A DNA stretch of 12,971 nt from Acholeplasmataceae bacterium UBA6190 (GTDB taxonomy: Bacteria; Bacillota_I; Bacilli_A; Acholeplasmatales; Acholeplasmataceae). Made by a program: the position numbers and the translations under genes. Numbering within the stretch: the stretch's first letter is position 1; each line of letters starts with the position of its first letter. The DNA is taken from the NCBI GenBank assembly GCA_002422045.1, contig DITG01000086.1, forward strand, positions 1 to 12,971. Direction: 5' to 3'. The notes beneath the pieces were generated by a model that was not told the DNA's origin, did no database searches, and worked only from the letters and a program-made list of their open reading frames with translations. Below, in pieces: positions 1-6,294 of the stretch.

Positions 1-840
1 TTGTGGTGTATTCTGGTAACGGTTCAGTTCCTGAAGCGCTTTTTCTTCGATGTTCTTAGGCATCTTCGCTTGCAGAATCTTCTTTCTCAGTTCATCGATT
101 TCTTCTTCCTTCTTCGCCTTGTCGCCAAGTTCGTTCTGGATGGCTCTCATCTTTTCTCTGAGATAGTATTCTTTCTGGTTTTCATCGATTGATTTCTTGA
201 TTTCATCGTTGATCTTCTGTTCCAAATCGACAATCATCTTTTGCTTGTTGATATCTTCTAAAAGCATTCTCAGACGATTGTTTAAATTCTGTTCTTCAAG
301 ATATCTGTACTTGGTCTGATCCGGTGATTTCAGGTTAAAAACAACCAAATCGCACACCTTTTCAGAAGATAATCCCTGTTGGACTTTCTCAAGAACGTTG
401 TTGTTTGGGACTAAAATGGTTGCTGCATTGTTGGCAACTTCTGTCACGATCATCTTGATCAAAGTGACTTCTTCATCGACGTTGCCACCAATCGTTTCTT
501 TTTCATCGTATTCGACCACGAAATAAGGCTCGGTTAAAAAATACTCTTTGACCTTGATTCTGGAGAGTACGGACAACTTAACTTTGTAAGCATCATTGGG
601 CAATTTGATTTTCATTTGCACTTTGACAAGTGCGCCATACGGTTCAATGTCTTCCATGGTAGGCTCTTCAATCATCGGATTCTTCTGAATTAAGACGACT
701 GCATAGCTTCCGAAATTCTTTTCAGCTTCTTCGACGGCTTTTAACGATACTTTTCTGCCGACTTCAATTCTGAAATCATTATTAGGGATGGGGATGGTAC
801 CACGAACGACAATCGCAGGAAGACTTTTGGATAGTTCCAT
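1..840 (-). CDS. lon: ATP-dependent protease Lon, N-terminal part (cut by window edge)
   Basis: The first 280 codons of Lon, the cytoplasmic ATP-dependent serine protease that removes misfolded proteins and short-lived regulators. The frame is open from the ATG at 840 to base 1 with no stop, so the AAA+ ATPase and Ser/Lys protease domains lie beyond the left edge. Residues 1 to about 200 match the Lon substrate-binding (LAN/PUA-like) domain, starting MELSKSLPAIVVRGTIPIPN. Residues 201-275 are the charged coiled coil, with the Lon hallmark QKEYYLREKMRAIQNELGD near 222-240. The start is well placed: an AAAGGAGA ribosome site lies about 8 bases upstream, behind an extended -10 promoter and a CIRCE operator, so expression is probably repressed by HrcA and induced by heat. 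The upstream neighbour is tig on the same strand, separated by a hairpin. Confidence 0.96.
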   Translation of the reverse strand, partial: MELSKSLPAIVVRGTIPIPNNDFRIEVGRKVSLKAVEEAEKNFGSYAVVLIQKNPMIEEPTMEDIEPYGALVKVQMKIKLPNDAYKVKLSVLSRIKVKEYFLTEPYFVVEYDEKETIGGNVDEEVTLIKMIVTEVANNAATILVPNNNVLEKVQQGLSSEKVCDLVVFNLKSPDQTKYRYLEEQNLNNRLRMLLEDINKQKMIVDLEQKINDEIKKSIDENQKEYYLREKMRAIQNELGDKAKKEEEIDELRKKILQAKMPKNIEEKALQELNRYQNTPQ

Positions 841-871
841 GTGTTTTTCTCCTTTTGTTGTATTCACTCAT

Positions 872-899
872 ATTATACCATAACGGACACAATTTGCAA
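872..899 (-). promoter_or_regulatory. lon promoter (extended -10)
   Basis: Read on the minus strand, TTGCAA (894-899) stands 16 bases before TATAAT (872-877), and the -10 is preceded by TGG, giving an extended TGnTATAAT. The -35 box matches the consensus at four of six positions and lies inside the right half of the CIRCE operator. Transcription would start around 865, leaving a 5' leader of about 25 bases with the AAAGGAGA site. Confidence 0.75.
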
Positions 900-919
900 T
901 CTATATGCACGAGTGCCAA
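893..919 (-). promoter_or_regulatory. CIRCE operator (HrcA binding site) of lon
   Basis: On the minus strand the sequence reads TTGGCACTC, nine bases, GATTGCAAA. The CIRCE consensus is TTAGCACTC-N9-GAGTGCTAA. The left arm matches 8 of 9, the right arm 7 of 9, and the spacer is exactly nine. The element overlaps the -35 box of the lon promoter and ends 53 bases before the ATG, a position that suits repression by HrcA. CIRCE in front of lon is known from several Mollicutes; in most Firmicutes lon is not in the HrcA regulon. No hrcA gene lies in the window, so binding is inferred. Confidence 0.8.
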
Positions 920-935
920 TTCTCTGTTTTGAAAT

Positions 936-953
936 AAGGGACCGAGGTCCCTT
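936..953 (-). terminator. Hairpin after tig
   Basis: A 7-bp stem AAGGGAC/GTCCCTT with a CTCG loop begins three bases after the tig stop codon. On the minus strand it is followed only by ATTTC, a poor U tract, so termination of tig may be partial. On the plus strand the same hairpin runs into a TTTTT tract. It separates tig from the promoter of lon. Confidence 0.6.
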
Positions 954-956
954 TTT

Positions 957-2237
957 CTATTTTTCGACTGCAGAATCTAAGATGAACTGATATGCTTTGT
1001 TCAAAGCGATGTCAGATTCAAGCGCTTTTTGAGGGATGTACTTCTTGATTTCTTCAACGGGCATGTTGTATTTTGCAGATAACTCTGTATACTTGTTTGC
1101 AAGTTCTGTTTCATCTGCTTTAAATCCTTCTTTTTTAGCAACCGCTTCGATCACGAGCGTTGTTTTTACACGCTTTGCAGATTCATCAGCAATTTGCTTT
1201 TCAAACGTTTCTTTATCAACACCTGAAAGTTGTAAGAACATATCCATTTCAAGACCATATTGCTTGGCTTGCTGTTCGACATTTTCTTTCGCTTGCTTGA
1301 TTTCTTCATCGATCATCGCTTGTGGAATGTCTAAAGTTGCACCATTTAGGAGTGTATCCATGATGATGTTCGTTTGAACGTTTTTAGCTTCTTGAACTTT
1401 CTTGTCTTCGAGTTCTTTTCTGGTGGATACTGTCAATTCAGCAACGGTCTTGACGCCTTCTTTGTTCAAGGATTCAACCCATGCATCATTTAATTCTACT
1501 TGAGTCTTCGTCTTGATTTCATGCAGTTTAATCTGGAAGACCACTGGTTTGCCAGCTAAGTTTTCAGCCTGATAGTTTTCTGGGAATGTGACATGAATGT
1601 CTTTTTCATCGCCAGTTTTGAGTCCGACCATCTGGTCTTCGAATCCTGGAATGAATTGGTTAGATCCAATTTCTAAACTGTAGTTTTCTGCAGTACCGCC
1701 TTCAAAAGCGACGCCATCGAGTAATCCCTTGAAATCAAAGATTGCAGTATCGCCTTTTTCAAGGAGACCTTCTTTGGGTTCGAGTGAACCACCTTCGGAA
1801 AGTAGTCTTTTGATTTCAGCATTCACTTCGGAATCAGTGACAACGGTAGCAAGCTTCTTCACTTCGATACCTTTGTATTGGCCTAGTGTGACTTCTGGCT
1901 TCACTGGGGCAACCAGTGAGACTTGGAACACTTCGCCGCGCTTGACGTTATTGAAATCGACTTCAACTTCTGGCTGACCGACAATTTCATACTCTTCGTG
2001 GTTTTGTGCATCATGATATTTGTGGTGAAGCACGTGATTCAGTGCGTCTTCGAACAAAGATTCGACACCGAATTTTGCTTCATAGACATTTCTTGGGACA
2101 TGACCTTTTCTAAATCCTTTGATTTCAACATCTTTTTGGACATGATCAAAGGCGTGCTCGAGTCCGTGCTCGAATTCATGGGGTGTGACATCAAAGGTAT
2201 AACGCACACGGTTGCTTGAGATTTTTTCGACTTTCAT
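957..2237 (-). CDS. tig: Trigger factor, ribosome-associated chaperone
   Basis: Trigger factor binds the ribosome at the polypeptide exit tunnel and shields nascent chains; it also has peptidyl-prolyl isomerase activity. The 426 residues match the usual length of about 430. The N-terminal ribosome-binding domain (about 1-115) carries the signature GFRKGHVP at 41-48, equivalent to the GFRxGxxP loop that contacts ribosomal protein L23. An FKBP-like isomerase domain runs from about 160 to 245 (GDTAIFDFKG, then IPGFEDQMVGLKTGD). The rest is the helical C-terminal chaperone domain. The ATG at 2237 follows AAGGAG (2245-2250) at the usual distance. The gene is divergent from the GNAT-type gene and lies upstream of lon. 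Confidence 0.97.
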   Translation of the reverse strand: MKVEKISSNRVRYTFDVTPHEFEHGLEHAFDHVQKDVEIKGFRKGHVPRNVYEAKFGVESLFEDALNHVLHHKYHDAQNHEEYEIVGQPEVEVDFNNVKRGEVFQVSLVAPVKPEVTLGQYKGIEVKKLATVVTDSEVNAEIKRLLSEGGSLEPKEGLLEKGDTAIFDFKGLLDGVAFEGGTAENYSLEIGSNQFIPGFEDQMVGLKTGDEKDIHVTFPENYQAENLAGKPVVFQIKLHEIKTKTQVELNDAWVESLNKEGVKTVAELTVSTRKELEDKKVQEAKNVQTNIIMDTLLNGATLDIPQAMIDEEIKQAKENVEQQAKQYGLEMDMFLQLSGVDKETFEKQIADESAKRVKTTLVIEAVAKKEGFKADETELANKYTELSAKYNMPVEEIKKYIPQKALESDIALNKAYQFILDSAVEK

Positions 2238-2280
2238 TGTAATTCTCCTTTATATTTCTTCGCTATATTTAACCTGTCTC

Positions 2281-2289
2281 ATTATAACA
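2281..2289 (-). promoter_or_regulatory. tig extended -10 promoter element
   Basis: Minus-strand TGTTATAAT is a perfect extended -10 box 44 bases before the tig start codon. No good -35 is seen at 16-18 bases (CTTTCT is the nearest), so the TG extension probably compensates. It is divergent from the plus-strand promoter at 2325-2353. Confidence 0.6.
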
Positions 2290-2324
2290 TAGATTTTTTT
2301 CAAAGAAAGAGTTTTGGCTAAACA

Positions 2325-2353
2325 TTGAGTTTTTTAACATAATGCGTTACAAT
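2325..2353 (+). promoter_or_regulatory. Promoter of the GNAT-type gene
   Basis: TTGAGT (2325-2330) and TACAAT (2348-2353) are separated by exactly 17 bases. Transcription would begin about 20 bases before the ATG at 2381. Confidence 0.6.
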
Positions 2354-2367
2354 GATGGTAATTGAAA

Positions 2368-2374
2368 TGAGGTG
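2368..2374 (+). promoter_or_regulatory. Ribosome binding site that sets the start at 2381
   Basis: TGAGGTG stands 6 bases before ATG 2381. The in-frame GTG at 2372 lies inside this site and has no purine-rich site of its own, so it is unlikely to be the start. Confidence 0.7.
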
Positions 2375-2380
2375 TCTCAA

Positions 2381-3508
2381 ATGATCACGATCAAAGAAGT
2401 CAAAACCGCACGCCAATCTTGGATTTTTACAGAATTTCCGAACAAAATGTATAAACATGTTGAACCCTTTGTCCCAGCACTTTCCCTAGATGAAAGAACT
2501 GTATTCAATCCGAAGAAAAACCCGGTATTCGAATACTGCGAAGCGATTCGTTTTCTTGCCTATGATGGTAAGAAAGTTGTGGGCAGAATTGGTGGCATCA
2601 TCAATCATAAATTAAATGAGTTTTATCAGTATAAAAAAGGCAGATTCACGAGAATCGATATGATTGATGATATCGAAGTCACGAAAGCCTTAATCGGTGC
2701 CGTTGAAAACTGGGTGAAGTCTAAGGGAATGGATACCTTGATCGGACCCATCGGTTTCACCGACCTTGACAGACAAGGCATGCTGGTTCATGGATTTGAC
2801 CAGGCAAACATGTTCATCACAGTCTATAATCATCCTTATTATATGGAGCATCTTGAAAAACTTGGCTTTGTCAAAGATGCTGACTGGACAGAAAAACAGA
2901 TCTTCTGGCCCAAGGAAGTCTCAGAAAAAGTCAGACGTGGTGCTGAGATTGCACGGAAACGCTATGGCTATCAATTAATCAAGTGTGATCGGAAGAAAGA
3001 CTTGTTTCAATACATTTATCCCGCATTTGACATGTACAACGTTGCCTTCAATGATTTATATGGCTTCTTCCCGATTTCAAGGAAGGTCATGGATTATTAC
3101 ATCAAGCAAATGATTGCACTGGTGAGCTTGGAATACATCTGGTTTGTTCTGGATAAGGAAGGCAATGTGGTGGGTCTGACCCTCATCATGCCATCATTTG
3201 CTCAAGCGACCAAAAAGAGCAATGGCAAGTTATTCCCATTCGGATTGATCAGATATTTGAGAGCACTCAAGAAACATGAAATCATCGAAGCTGGATTTAT
3301 AGCGATTGATCCCAAACATCAAAATAGAGGTATCATCGCGATGATGTTCGAAGATGGTATTGCTACTGGGATTAAACATGGTGTAAAACTCGCTGAAACG
3401 GGTCCTGAACTGGAATTGAATGTTGGTATCCAAAACCAATGGAAAGAGTTTGATTACGTCGAGCATAAACGTAGACGTTGTTATACAAGAACAATACAAT
3501 CATCATAA
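2381..3508 (+). CDS. Tandem GNAT-fold protein, YghO-like
   Basis: A 375-residue soluble protein with no signal peptide or membrane segment. It resembles the uncharacterised YghO-type proteins, built from two GNAT (acyl-CoA N-acyltransferase) folds. The conserved block typical of this group is at 121-163: IGPIGFTDLDRQGMLVHGFD, then YNHPYY and the LGFVKDADW stretch. The second GNAT half (about 190-375) has AIDPKHQNRGI, which looks like the acetyl-CoA pyrophosphate-binding motif A. The acyl donor and acceptor are unknown; some GNAT-type proteins act in bacterial lipid synthesis, but nothing here shows that. It is a single-gene unit with its own promoter and terminator, divergent from tig. The family call is from motif memory. 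Confidence 0.8.
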   Translation: MITIKEVKTARQSWIFTEFPNKMYKHVEPFVPALSLDERTVFNPKKNPVFEYCEAIRFLAYDGKKVVGRIGGIINHKLNEFYQYKKGRFTRIDMIDDIEVTKALIGAVENWVKSKGMDTLIGPIGFTDLDRQGMLVHGFDQANMFITVYNHPYYMEHLEKLGFVKDADWTEKQIFWPKEVSEKVRRGAEIARKRYGYQLIKCDRKKDLFQYIYPAFDMYNVAFNDLYGFFPISRKVMDYYIKQMIALVSLEYIWFVLDKEGNVVGLTLIMPSFAQATKKSNGKLFPFGLIRYLRALKKHEIIEAGFIAIDPKHQNRGIIAMMFEDGIATGIKHGVKLAETGPELELNVGIQNQWKEFDYVEHKRRRCYTRTIQSS

Positions 3509-3520
3509 ATCCTATAATGA

Positions 3521-3555
3521 AAATGATTCCCACGTTGACTGGGAATCATTTTTTT
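3521..3555. terminator. Bidirectional rho-independent terminator
   Basis: A perfect 12-bp stem (AAATGATTCCCA at 3521-3532 with its complement at 3540-3551) and a 7-base loop are followed by a T run on the plus strand. The A-rich left flank gives a shorter T run on the minus strand. It lies between converging genes and can end both transcripts. Confidence 0.9.
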
Positions 3556-3569
3556 GATGCATTGTTTAA

Positions 3570-4457
3570 TCAAGTATTATTGCTTACTTTTTTAGTTCCT
3601 GGAGTTGCTGCAAAATAGGAACCGATTCCCATGATGACGAGTGCAATGAAAAAGTTATATCCAGGCATTTCTTGAAAAATCAACAGAGAGAGTATCGCAC
3701 CAACAAACGGGGCAAATGCATAGAATGCCGAAGTTTTTGCTGCACCGAGTTCTCTTTGAGCACTCACATAGAGAAAGATACTGAATCCATATGCGACAAA
3801 ACCCAAAAACAGTGTCAGAAATATATAGGTGAGATGACTTGAAACTTCTCCTACAAAAAATGCAATTGCTAAAGATCCTAATCCTGAAAAAATACCTTTA
3901 ATGATAACAACGGATAACGGATCATGATAGGATAATTTTCTCGTAAAATTATTCTCAAGACCCCATGAGAGTGCTGCAATGATTACAAATAAAGAACCGA
4001 TTGAAAACTGAAATGCAGCGACATCTTCAACCGATAAGATGACTGAAGCCAATGTGACGAGCACGATGGCAAATCTTAATCGTTTTGGAATGGCTTCTTT
4101 GAAAAGAAAGAATGCAAACAGTGAGGTTGCTACAATCTCAAAGTTATTGAGTAGTGCTACATTTTCAGGTAAACTCATGTTTAACCCGAAAAGTAGAGCA
4201 ATCGGTGCGATGATATCCAGTGAAATCATACCAAGAATTGCAGGCAACTCAGTTTTTGTGAATTTTTTGTAGGTTTGAATTGTTTTTTTGTGACGAATAT
4301 ACCAAACGATCAACATCCCAATTCCAGCGCCTAAATAAAGTAGGCTTGCGATGAAAATTGGCGATAATTCGATAAGCAGCATTTTTGCTAGTGGTGTACT
4401 GATTGCATAGAGTACAGCAGCTAAGATTGCATAAAGTATCGATAGTTTATGATTCAT
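3570..4457 (-). CDS. EamA (DMT superfamily) permease
   Basis: An integral membrane protein of 295 residues, made of two EamA repeats of about five helices each, with the typical start ILYAILAAVLYAISTPLAKMLL and a second repeat beginning near the LSWGLENNFTRKL segment. Members export or import small metabolites such as amino acids, nucleosides or drugs; the substrate cannot be inferred. The ATG at 4457 is chosen over an in-frame TTG at 4508 because the family begins just before the first helix; the TTG would add a non-membrane stretch encoded inside the upstream gene. With this start the gene overlaps the antiporter remnant by 11 bases. It has no clear Shine-Dalgarno (only AAAGAAG), so translation may depend on coupling. 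Confidence 0.88.
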   Translation of the reverse strand: MNHKLSILYAILAAVLYAISTPLAKMLLIELSPIFIASLLYLGAGIGMLIVWYIRHKKTIQTYKKFTKTELPAILGMISLDIIAPIALLFGLNMSLPENVALLNNFEIVATSLFAFFLFKEAIPKRLRFAIVLVTLASVILSVEDVAAFQFSIGSLFVIIAALSWGLENNFTRKLSYHDPLSVVIIKGIFSGLGSLAIAFFVGEVSSHLTYIFLTLFLGFVAYGFSIFLYVSAQRELGAAKTSAFYAFAPFVGAILSLLIFQEMPGYNFFIALVIMGIGSYFAATPGTKKVSNNT

Positions 4458-4833
4458 GTTTGGCTTCTTTCGACAATACTTGAATATCTCCAGCCTTGGT
4501 GAGTGCAATCTTCGTGATCACTGGACCAAAGAGTTCATAAAGGAGTGTTGCAGACAAGATAATCGCTCTGATTTCAGAACCTACTCTTCTGAAATAAGAT
4601 ATCTTCATTTCATTGCCGATGGAAAACGCGATAAAACCTAAAGCAACCGTTGAAACGATGTGCATCAAATCAATGGTACCATGCGGAATGATATCCAAAA
4701 CTGAAGGTCCTAATAACAAACCACCGACCAAATAGCCGGTGACATTGGGTAAATGTAATGCTTTGGCAGCTTTGCCAAAGAGAAGGCCAGTTGCCAAAAT
4801 GATCGATGTATAGAGTAAAATCGTGATGCCCAA
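4447..4833 (-). pseudogene. Cation:proton antiporter (CPA2 type) with central deletion
   Basis: A 128-residue membrane protein whose two ends match the two ends of a cation:proton antiporter (COG0475/CPA2 type, normally near 400 residues and about 12-13 helices) with the middle missing. Residues 1-83 are the family N-terminus (LPNVTGYLVGGLLLGPSV and ALGFIAFSIGNEM). Residues from about 86 (SEIRAIILSATLLYELFGPV, then TKIALTKAGDI) are the usual C-terminal end. The core helices carrying the ion-binding residues are absent, so it cannot be a normal antiporter. The frame, an AGGAGA site and the stop are intact, so a short product may still be made. Start is a TTG 7 bases after AGGAGA. It follows a PII-like gene, the usual partner of such antiporters. 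A functional small protein or an assembly error are alternatives. Confidence 0.75.
4571..4595. repeat. Perfect inverted repeat at the antiporter deletion junction
   Basis: ATTTCAGAA (4571-4579) and TTCTGAAAT (4587-4595) form a perfect 9-bp inverted repeat around a 7-base loop. It covers the codons where N-terminal antiporter sequence switches to C-terminal sequence, and has no T run, so it is not a terminator. Confidence 0.8.
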
Positions 4834-4840
4834 AATAAGA

Positions 4841-4846
4841 TCTCCT
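4841..4846 (-). promoter_or_regulatory. Ribosome binding site for the TTG start at 4833
   Basis: AGGAGA on the minus strand overlaps the TAG stop of the PII-like gene (4845-4847) and lies 7 bases before TTG 4833. It supports the TTG as the real start and suggests translational coupling of the two genes. Confidence 0.7.
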
Positions 4847-5180
4847 ATCCTTTGTAGCCTTTGACAGAATCAATGGGGAGAGTGAAGGCAATCCCAGTAT
4901 TCGGTCTGGATAAATCACCTGAAATGGTATTGATGATACCATAGACAACATCGACTTGTTCATCGGGTAAGACGAGTAGAATCGTTTTAGATTCGGCACG
5001 TGGCATGTCAAAAACAGCACGGAGTGATCCAATCCATGGGATATCATCATTTCCGGCAAGTCTTCTACCCATTCCCGTAGAATCAATGATGGTACCGCCC
5101 TTGATTTGATTTTTAGCTAGTTCTTTTAAGAATTTATCGAGTAATTCAGGTCTGTTCATGACGTAGATTAACATTTTCAT
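4845..5180 (-). CDS. PII-like small regulatory protein
   Basis: A soluble protein of 111 residues that resembles the PII/PII-like superfamily of trimeric ferredoxin-fold signalling proteins: MKMLIYVMNRPELLDKFLKE, then GGTIIDSTGMGR at about 28-39, KTILLVLPDEQVDVVYGIIN, and GIAFTLPIDSVKG at the end. PII proteins sense nucleotides or other small effectors and act on transporters and enzymes. The gene lies directly before the antiporter remnant with a shared ribosome site, so its likely job was to gate that antiporter. The ATG at 5180 follows AGAGGT at 8 bases; the gene has its own promoter and starts the three-gene unit. The canonical T-loop uridylylation Tyr cannot be assigned, so classical nitrogen sensing is not implied. 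Confidence 0.8.
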   Translation of the reverse strand: MKMLIYVMNRPELLDKFLKELAKNQIKGGTIIDSTGMGRRLAGNDDIPWIGSLRAVFDMPRAESKTILLVLPDEQVDVVYGIINTISGDLSRPNTGIAFTLPIDSVKGYKG

Positions 5181-5206
5181 CGCATCATACCTCTTTCTTC
5201 ATCATG

Positions 5207-5235
5207 ATGATACGCTATTTTTAAAGAATAATCAA
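5207..5235 (-). promoter_or_regulatory. Promoter of the PII-like/antiporter/EamA unit
   Basis: Minus-strand TTGATT (5230-5235), a 17-base spacer and TATCAT (5207-5212). It lies between the manA terminator and the PII-like gene, so it is the only visible promoter for these three genes. Confidence 0.6.
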
Positions 5236-5253
5236 GCAACACTCAAACGAAAC

Positions 5254-5280
5254 AAAAAAACATACATCATGAGATGCATG
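5254..5280 (-). terminator. Rho-independent terminator of manA
   Basis: On the minus strand CATGCATC pairs with GATGTATG (8 bp, one G-U pair) around a TCAT loop, followed at once by seven T. It starts two bases after the manA stop codon. Confidence 0.85.
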
Positions 5281-5282
5281 TC

Positions 5283-6212
5283 TTAAACATAAGAACAGAT
5301 TAAGGATAGATTGCCTTTGAAATGGATATCTTTGGCCATGGCTGTGATGATGAAGTGACTACCCTTTTGAATGGGGTGTCCATTGATGAAACCTGATCCA
5401 TCGATGACACTCATCAGCTTGAAATGATTGGTTTTCAAGGATAGAGATTCGATAATATCCCATTTTTCAACAGTGAAAAACGCGTTACTCACAAAAGTAG
5501 TGATGACAGATTGATTGAATTGAGCAGTCTTGATGGAAAGATTTTCTGTGATGTGCGGTGTTCGGGTCACATCAATCGATTTTTCGATATGAAGCTCTCT
5601 TGTTTTGCCTTGATCATCCACGCGATCATAGTCATAAAGACGGTACGTCGTATCAGAGGATTGTTGAGATTCCAAGATCAAGATTCCTTTCCCGATGGCA
5701 TGGATCGTGCCAGAGGGCACATAAATGAAATCGCCTTTCTTGACTTTCTGATGGATCAAGAGTTCTTTCCATTGTCCGTTTTCAATCATCTGTTTCAATT
5801 CAGCTTTGGATTCTGCCGTATGCCCGTAAATGATTTCTGCACCCTCAATTGCATCCAGCACATACCAGCATTCTGTTTTCCCTAAATCTTGTTCTACTTT
5901 TAATCCGTAAGCATCATCAGGATGCACCTGAACGGATAAGTCATCATTGGCATCCAGTATCTTTGTCAGGAGTGGAAACCTATCTGATGGATGATGGTTG
6001 AACAGATGTCTGTATTTGGCATAAACCACATCAAGGGTCTTACCTTGATAGGGACCCTCAGTCACAAGCGATGCACCGTTAGGATGCGCAGAAATCGCCC
6101 AGCACTCGCCAGTACGTTCGAAAGGTATCTCATATCCAAATTCAGTTTGAAGTCTTTGTCCGCCCCAAATACGCTCTTTGAAGACGGGTTTTAGAAATAG
6201 TATGTCGCTCAT
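5283..6212 (-). CDS. manA: Mannose-6-phosphate isomerase, class I (type I PMI)
   Basis: Interconverts mannose 6-phosphate and fructose 6-phosphate in the cytoplasm; a zinc-dependent cupin enzyme of 309 residues, the short form usual in Firmicutes. All metal ligands are visible: Gln and His in VQVHPDD, Glu in KTECWYVL and His in PSGTIHAIG. The N-terminus (LKPVFKERIWGGQRL) is typical. The start is placed at ATG 6212 (MSDILFLKPVF), which has GGGTGA five bases upstream. The in-frame ATG at 6230 lies within the -10 box of the promoter, so it would hardly be transcribed. The gene has its own promoter and terminator and is thus independent of the sugar-uptake operon just upstream, which carries a second PMI-like gene. 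Confidence 0.95.
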   Translation of the reverse strand: MSDILFLKPVFKERIWGGQRLQTEFGYEIPFERTGECWAISAHPNGASLVTEGPYQGKTLDVVYAKYRHLFNHHPSDRFPLLTKILDANDDLSVQVHPDDAYGLKVEQDLGKTECWYVLDAIEGAEIIYGHTAESKAELKQMIENGQWKELLIHQKVKKGDFIYVPSGTIHAIGKGILILESQQSSDTTYRLYDYDRVDDQGKTRELHIEKSIDVTRTPHITENLSIKTAQFNQSVITTFVSNAFFTVEKWDIIESLSLKTNHFKLMSVIDGSGFINGHPIQKGSHFIITAMAKDIHFKGNLSLICSYV

Positions 6213-6228
6213 AGGTTCACCCACAATC

Positions 6229-6257
6229 ATTATAATGAAAAAGAGGTCTGATGTCTA
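6229..6257 (-). promoter_or_regulatory. manA promoter
   Basis: Minus-strand TAGACA (6252-6257; five of six bases of TTGACA), 17 bases, and a perfect TATAAT (6229-6234). This is the best promoter in the window. Transcription would start about ten bases before the ATG at 6212, giving a very short leader. Confidence 0.8.
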
Positions 6258-6270
6258 CCCTGTTTGTCTA

Positions 6271-6294
6271 AACAAAAGATCAGTTGCCTGATCT
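6271..6294 (-). terminator. Terminator of the sugar-uptake operon
   Basis: On the minus strand AGATCAG and CTGATCT form a perfect 7-bp stem closed by a GCAA tetraloop (GNRA type), followed by TTTGTTT. The stem overlaps the stop codon of the SGNH hydrolase gene, so this is the end of the long operon. Confidence 0.85.

Noticed and set aside
936..953. Riboswitch or attenuator in the lon leader
   Set aside because: The hairpin is upstream of the lon promoter, so it is not in the lon transcript; it fits better as the end of tig.
2372..2380. GTG at 2372 as the start of the GNAT-type gene
   Set aside because: The GTG is part of the TGAGGTG ribosome site that serves the ATG at 2381, and nothing purine-rich precedes it.
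4456..5086. Overlapping open frames across the antiporter and PII-like genes as separate small genes
   Set aside because: They have no ribosome sites and lie opposite to or out of frame with clearly conserved proteins.
6213..6230. ATG at 6230 as the start of manA
   Set aside because: It lies in the TATAAT -10 box of the manA promoter, and ATG 6212 has a ribosome site and begins at the usual family N-terminus.
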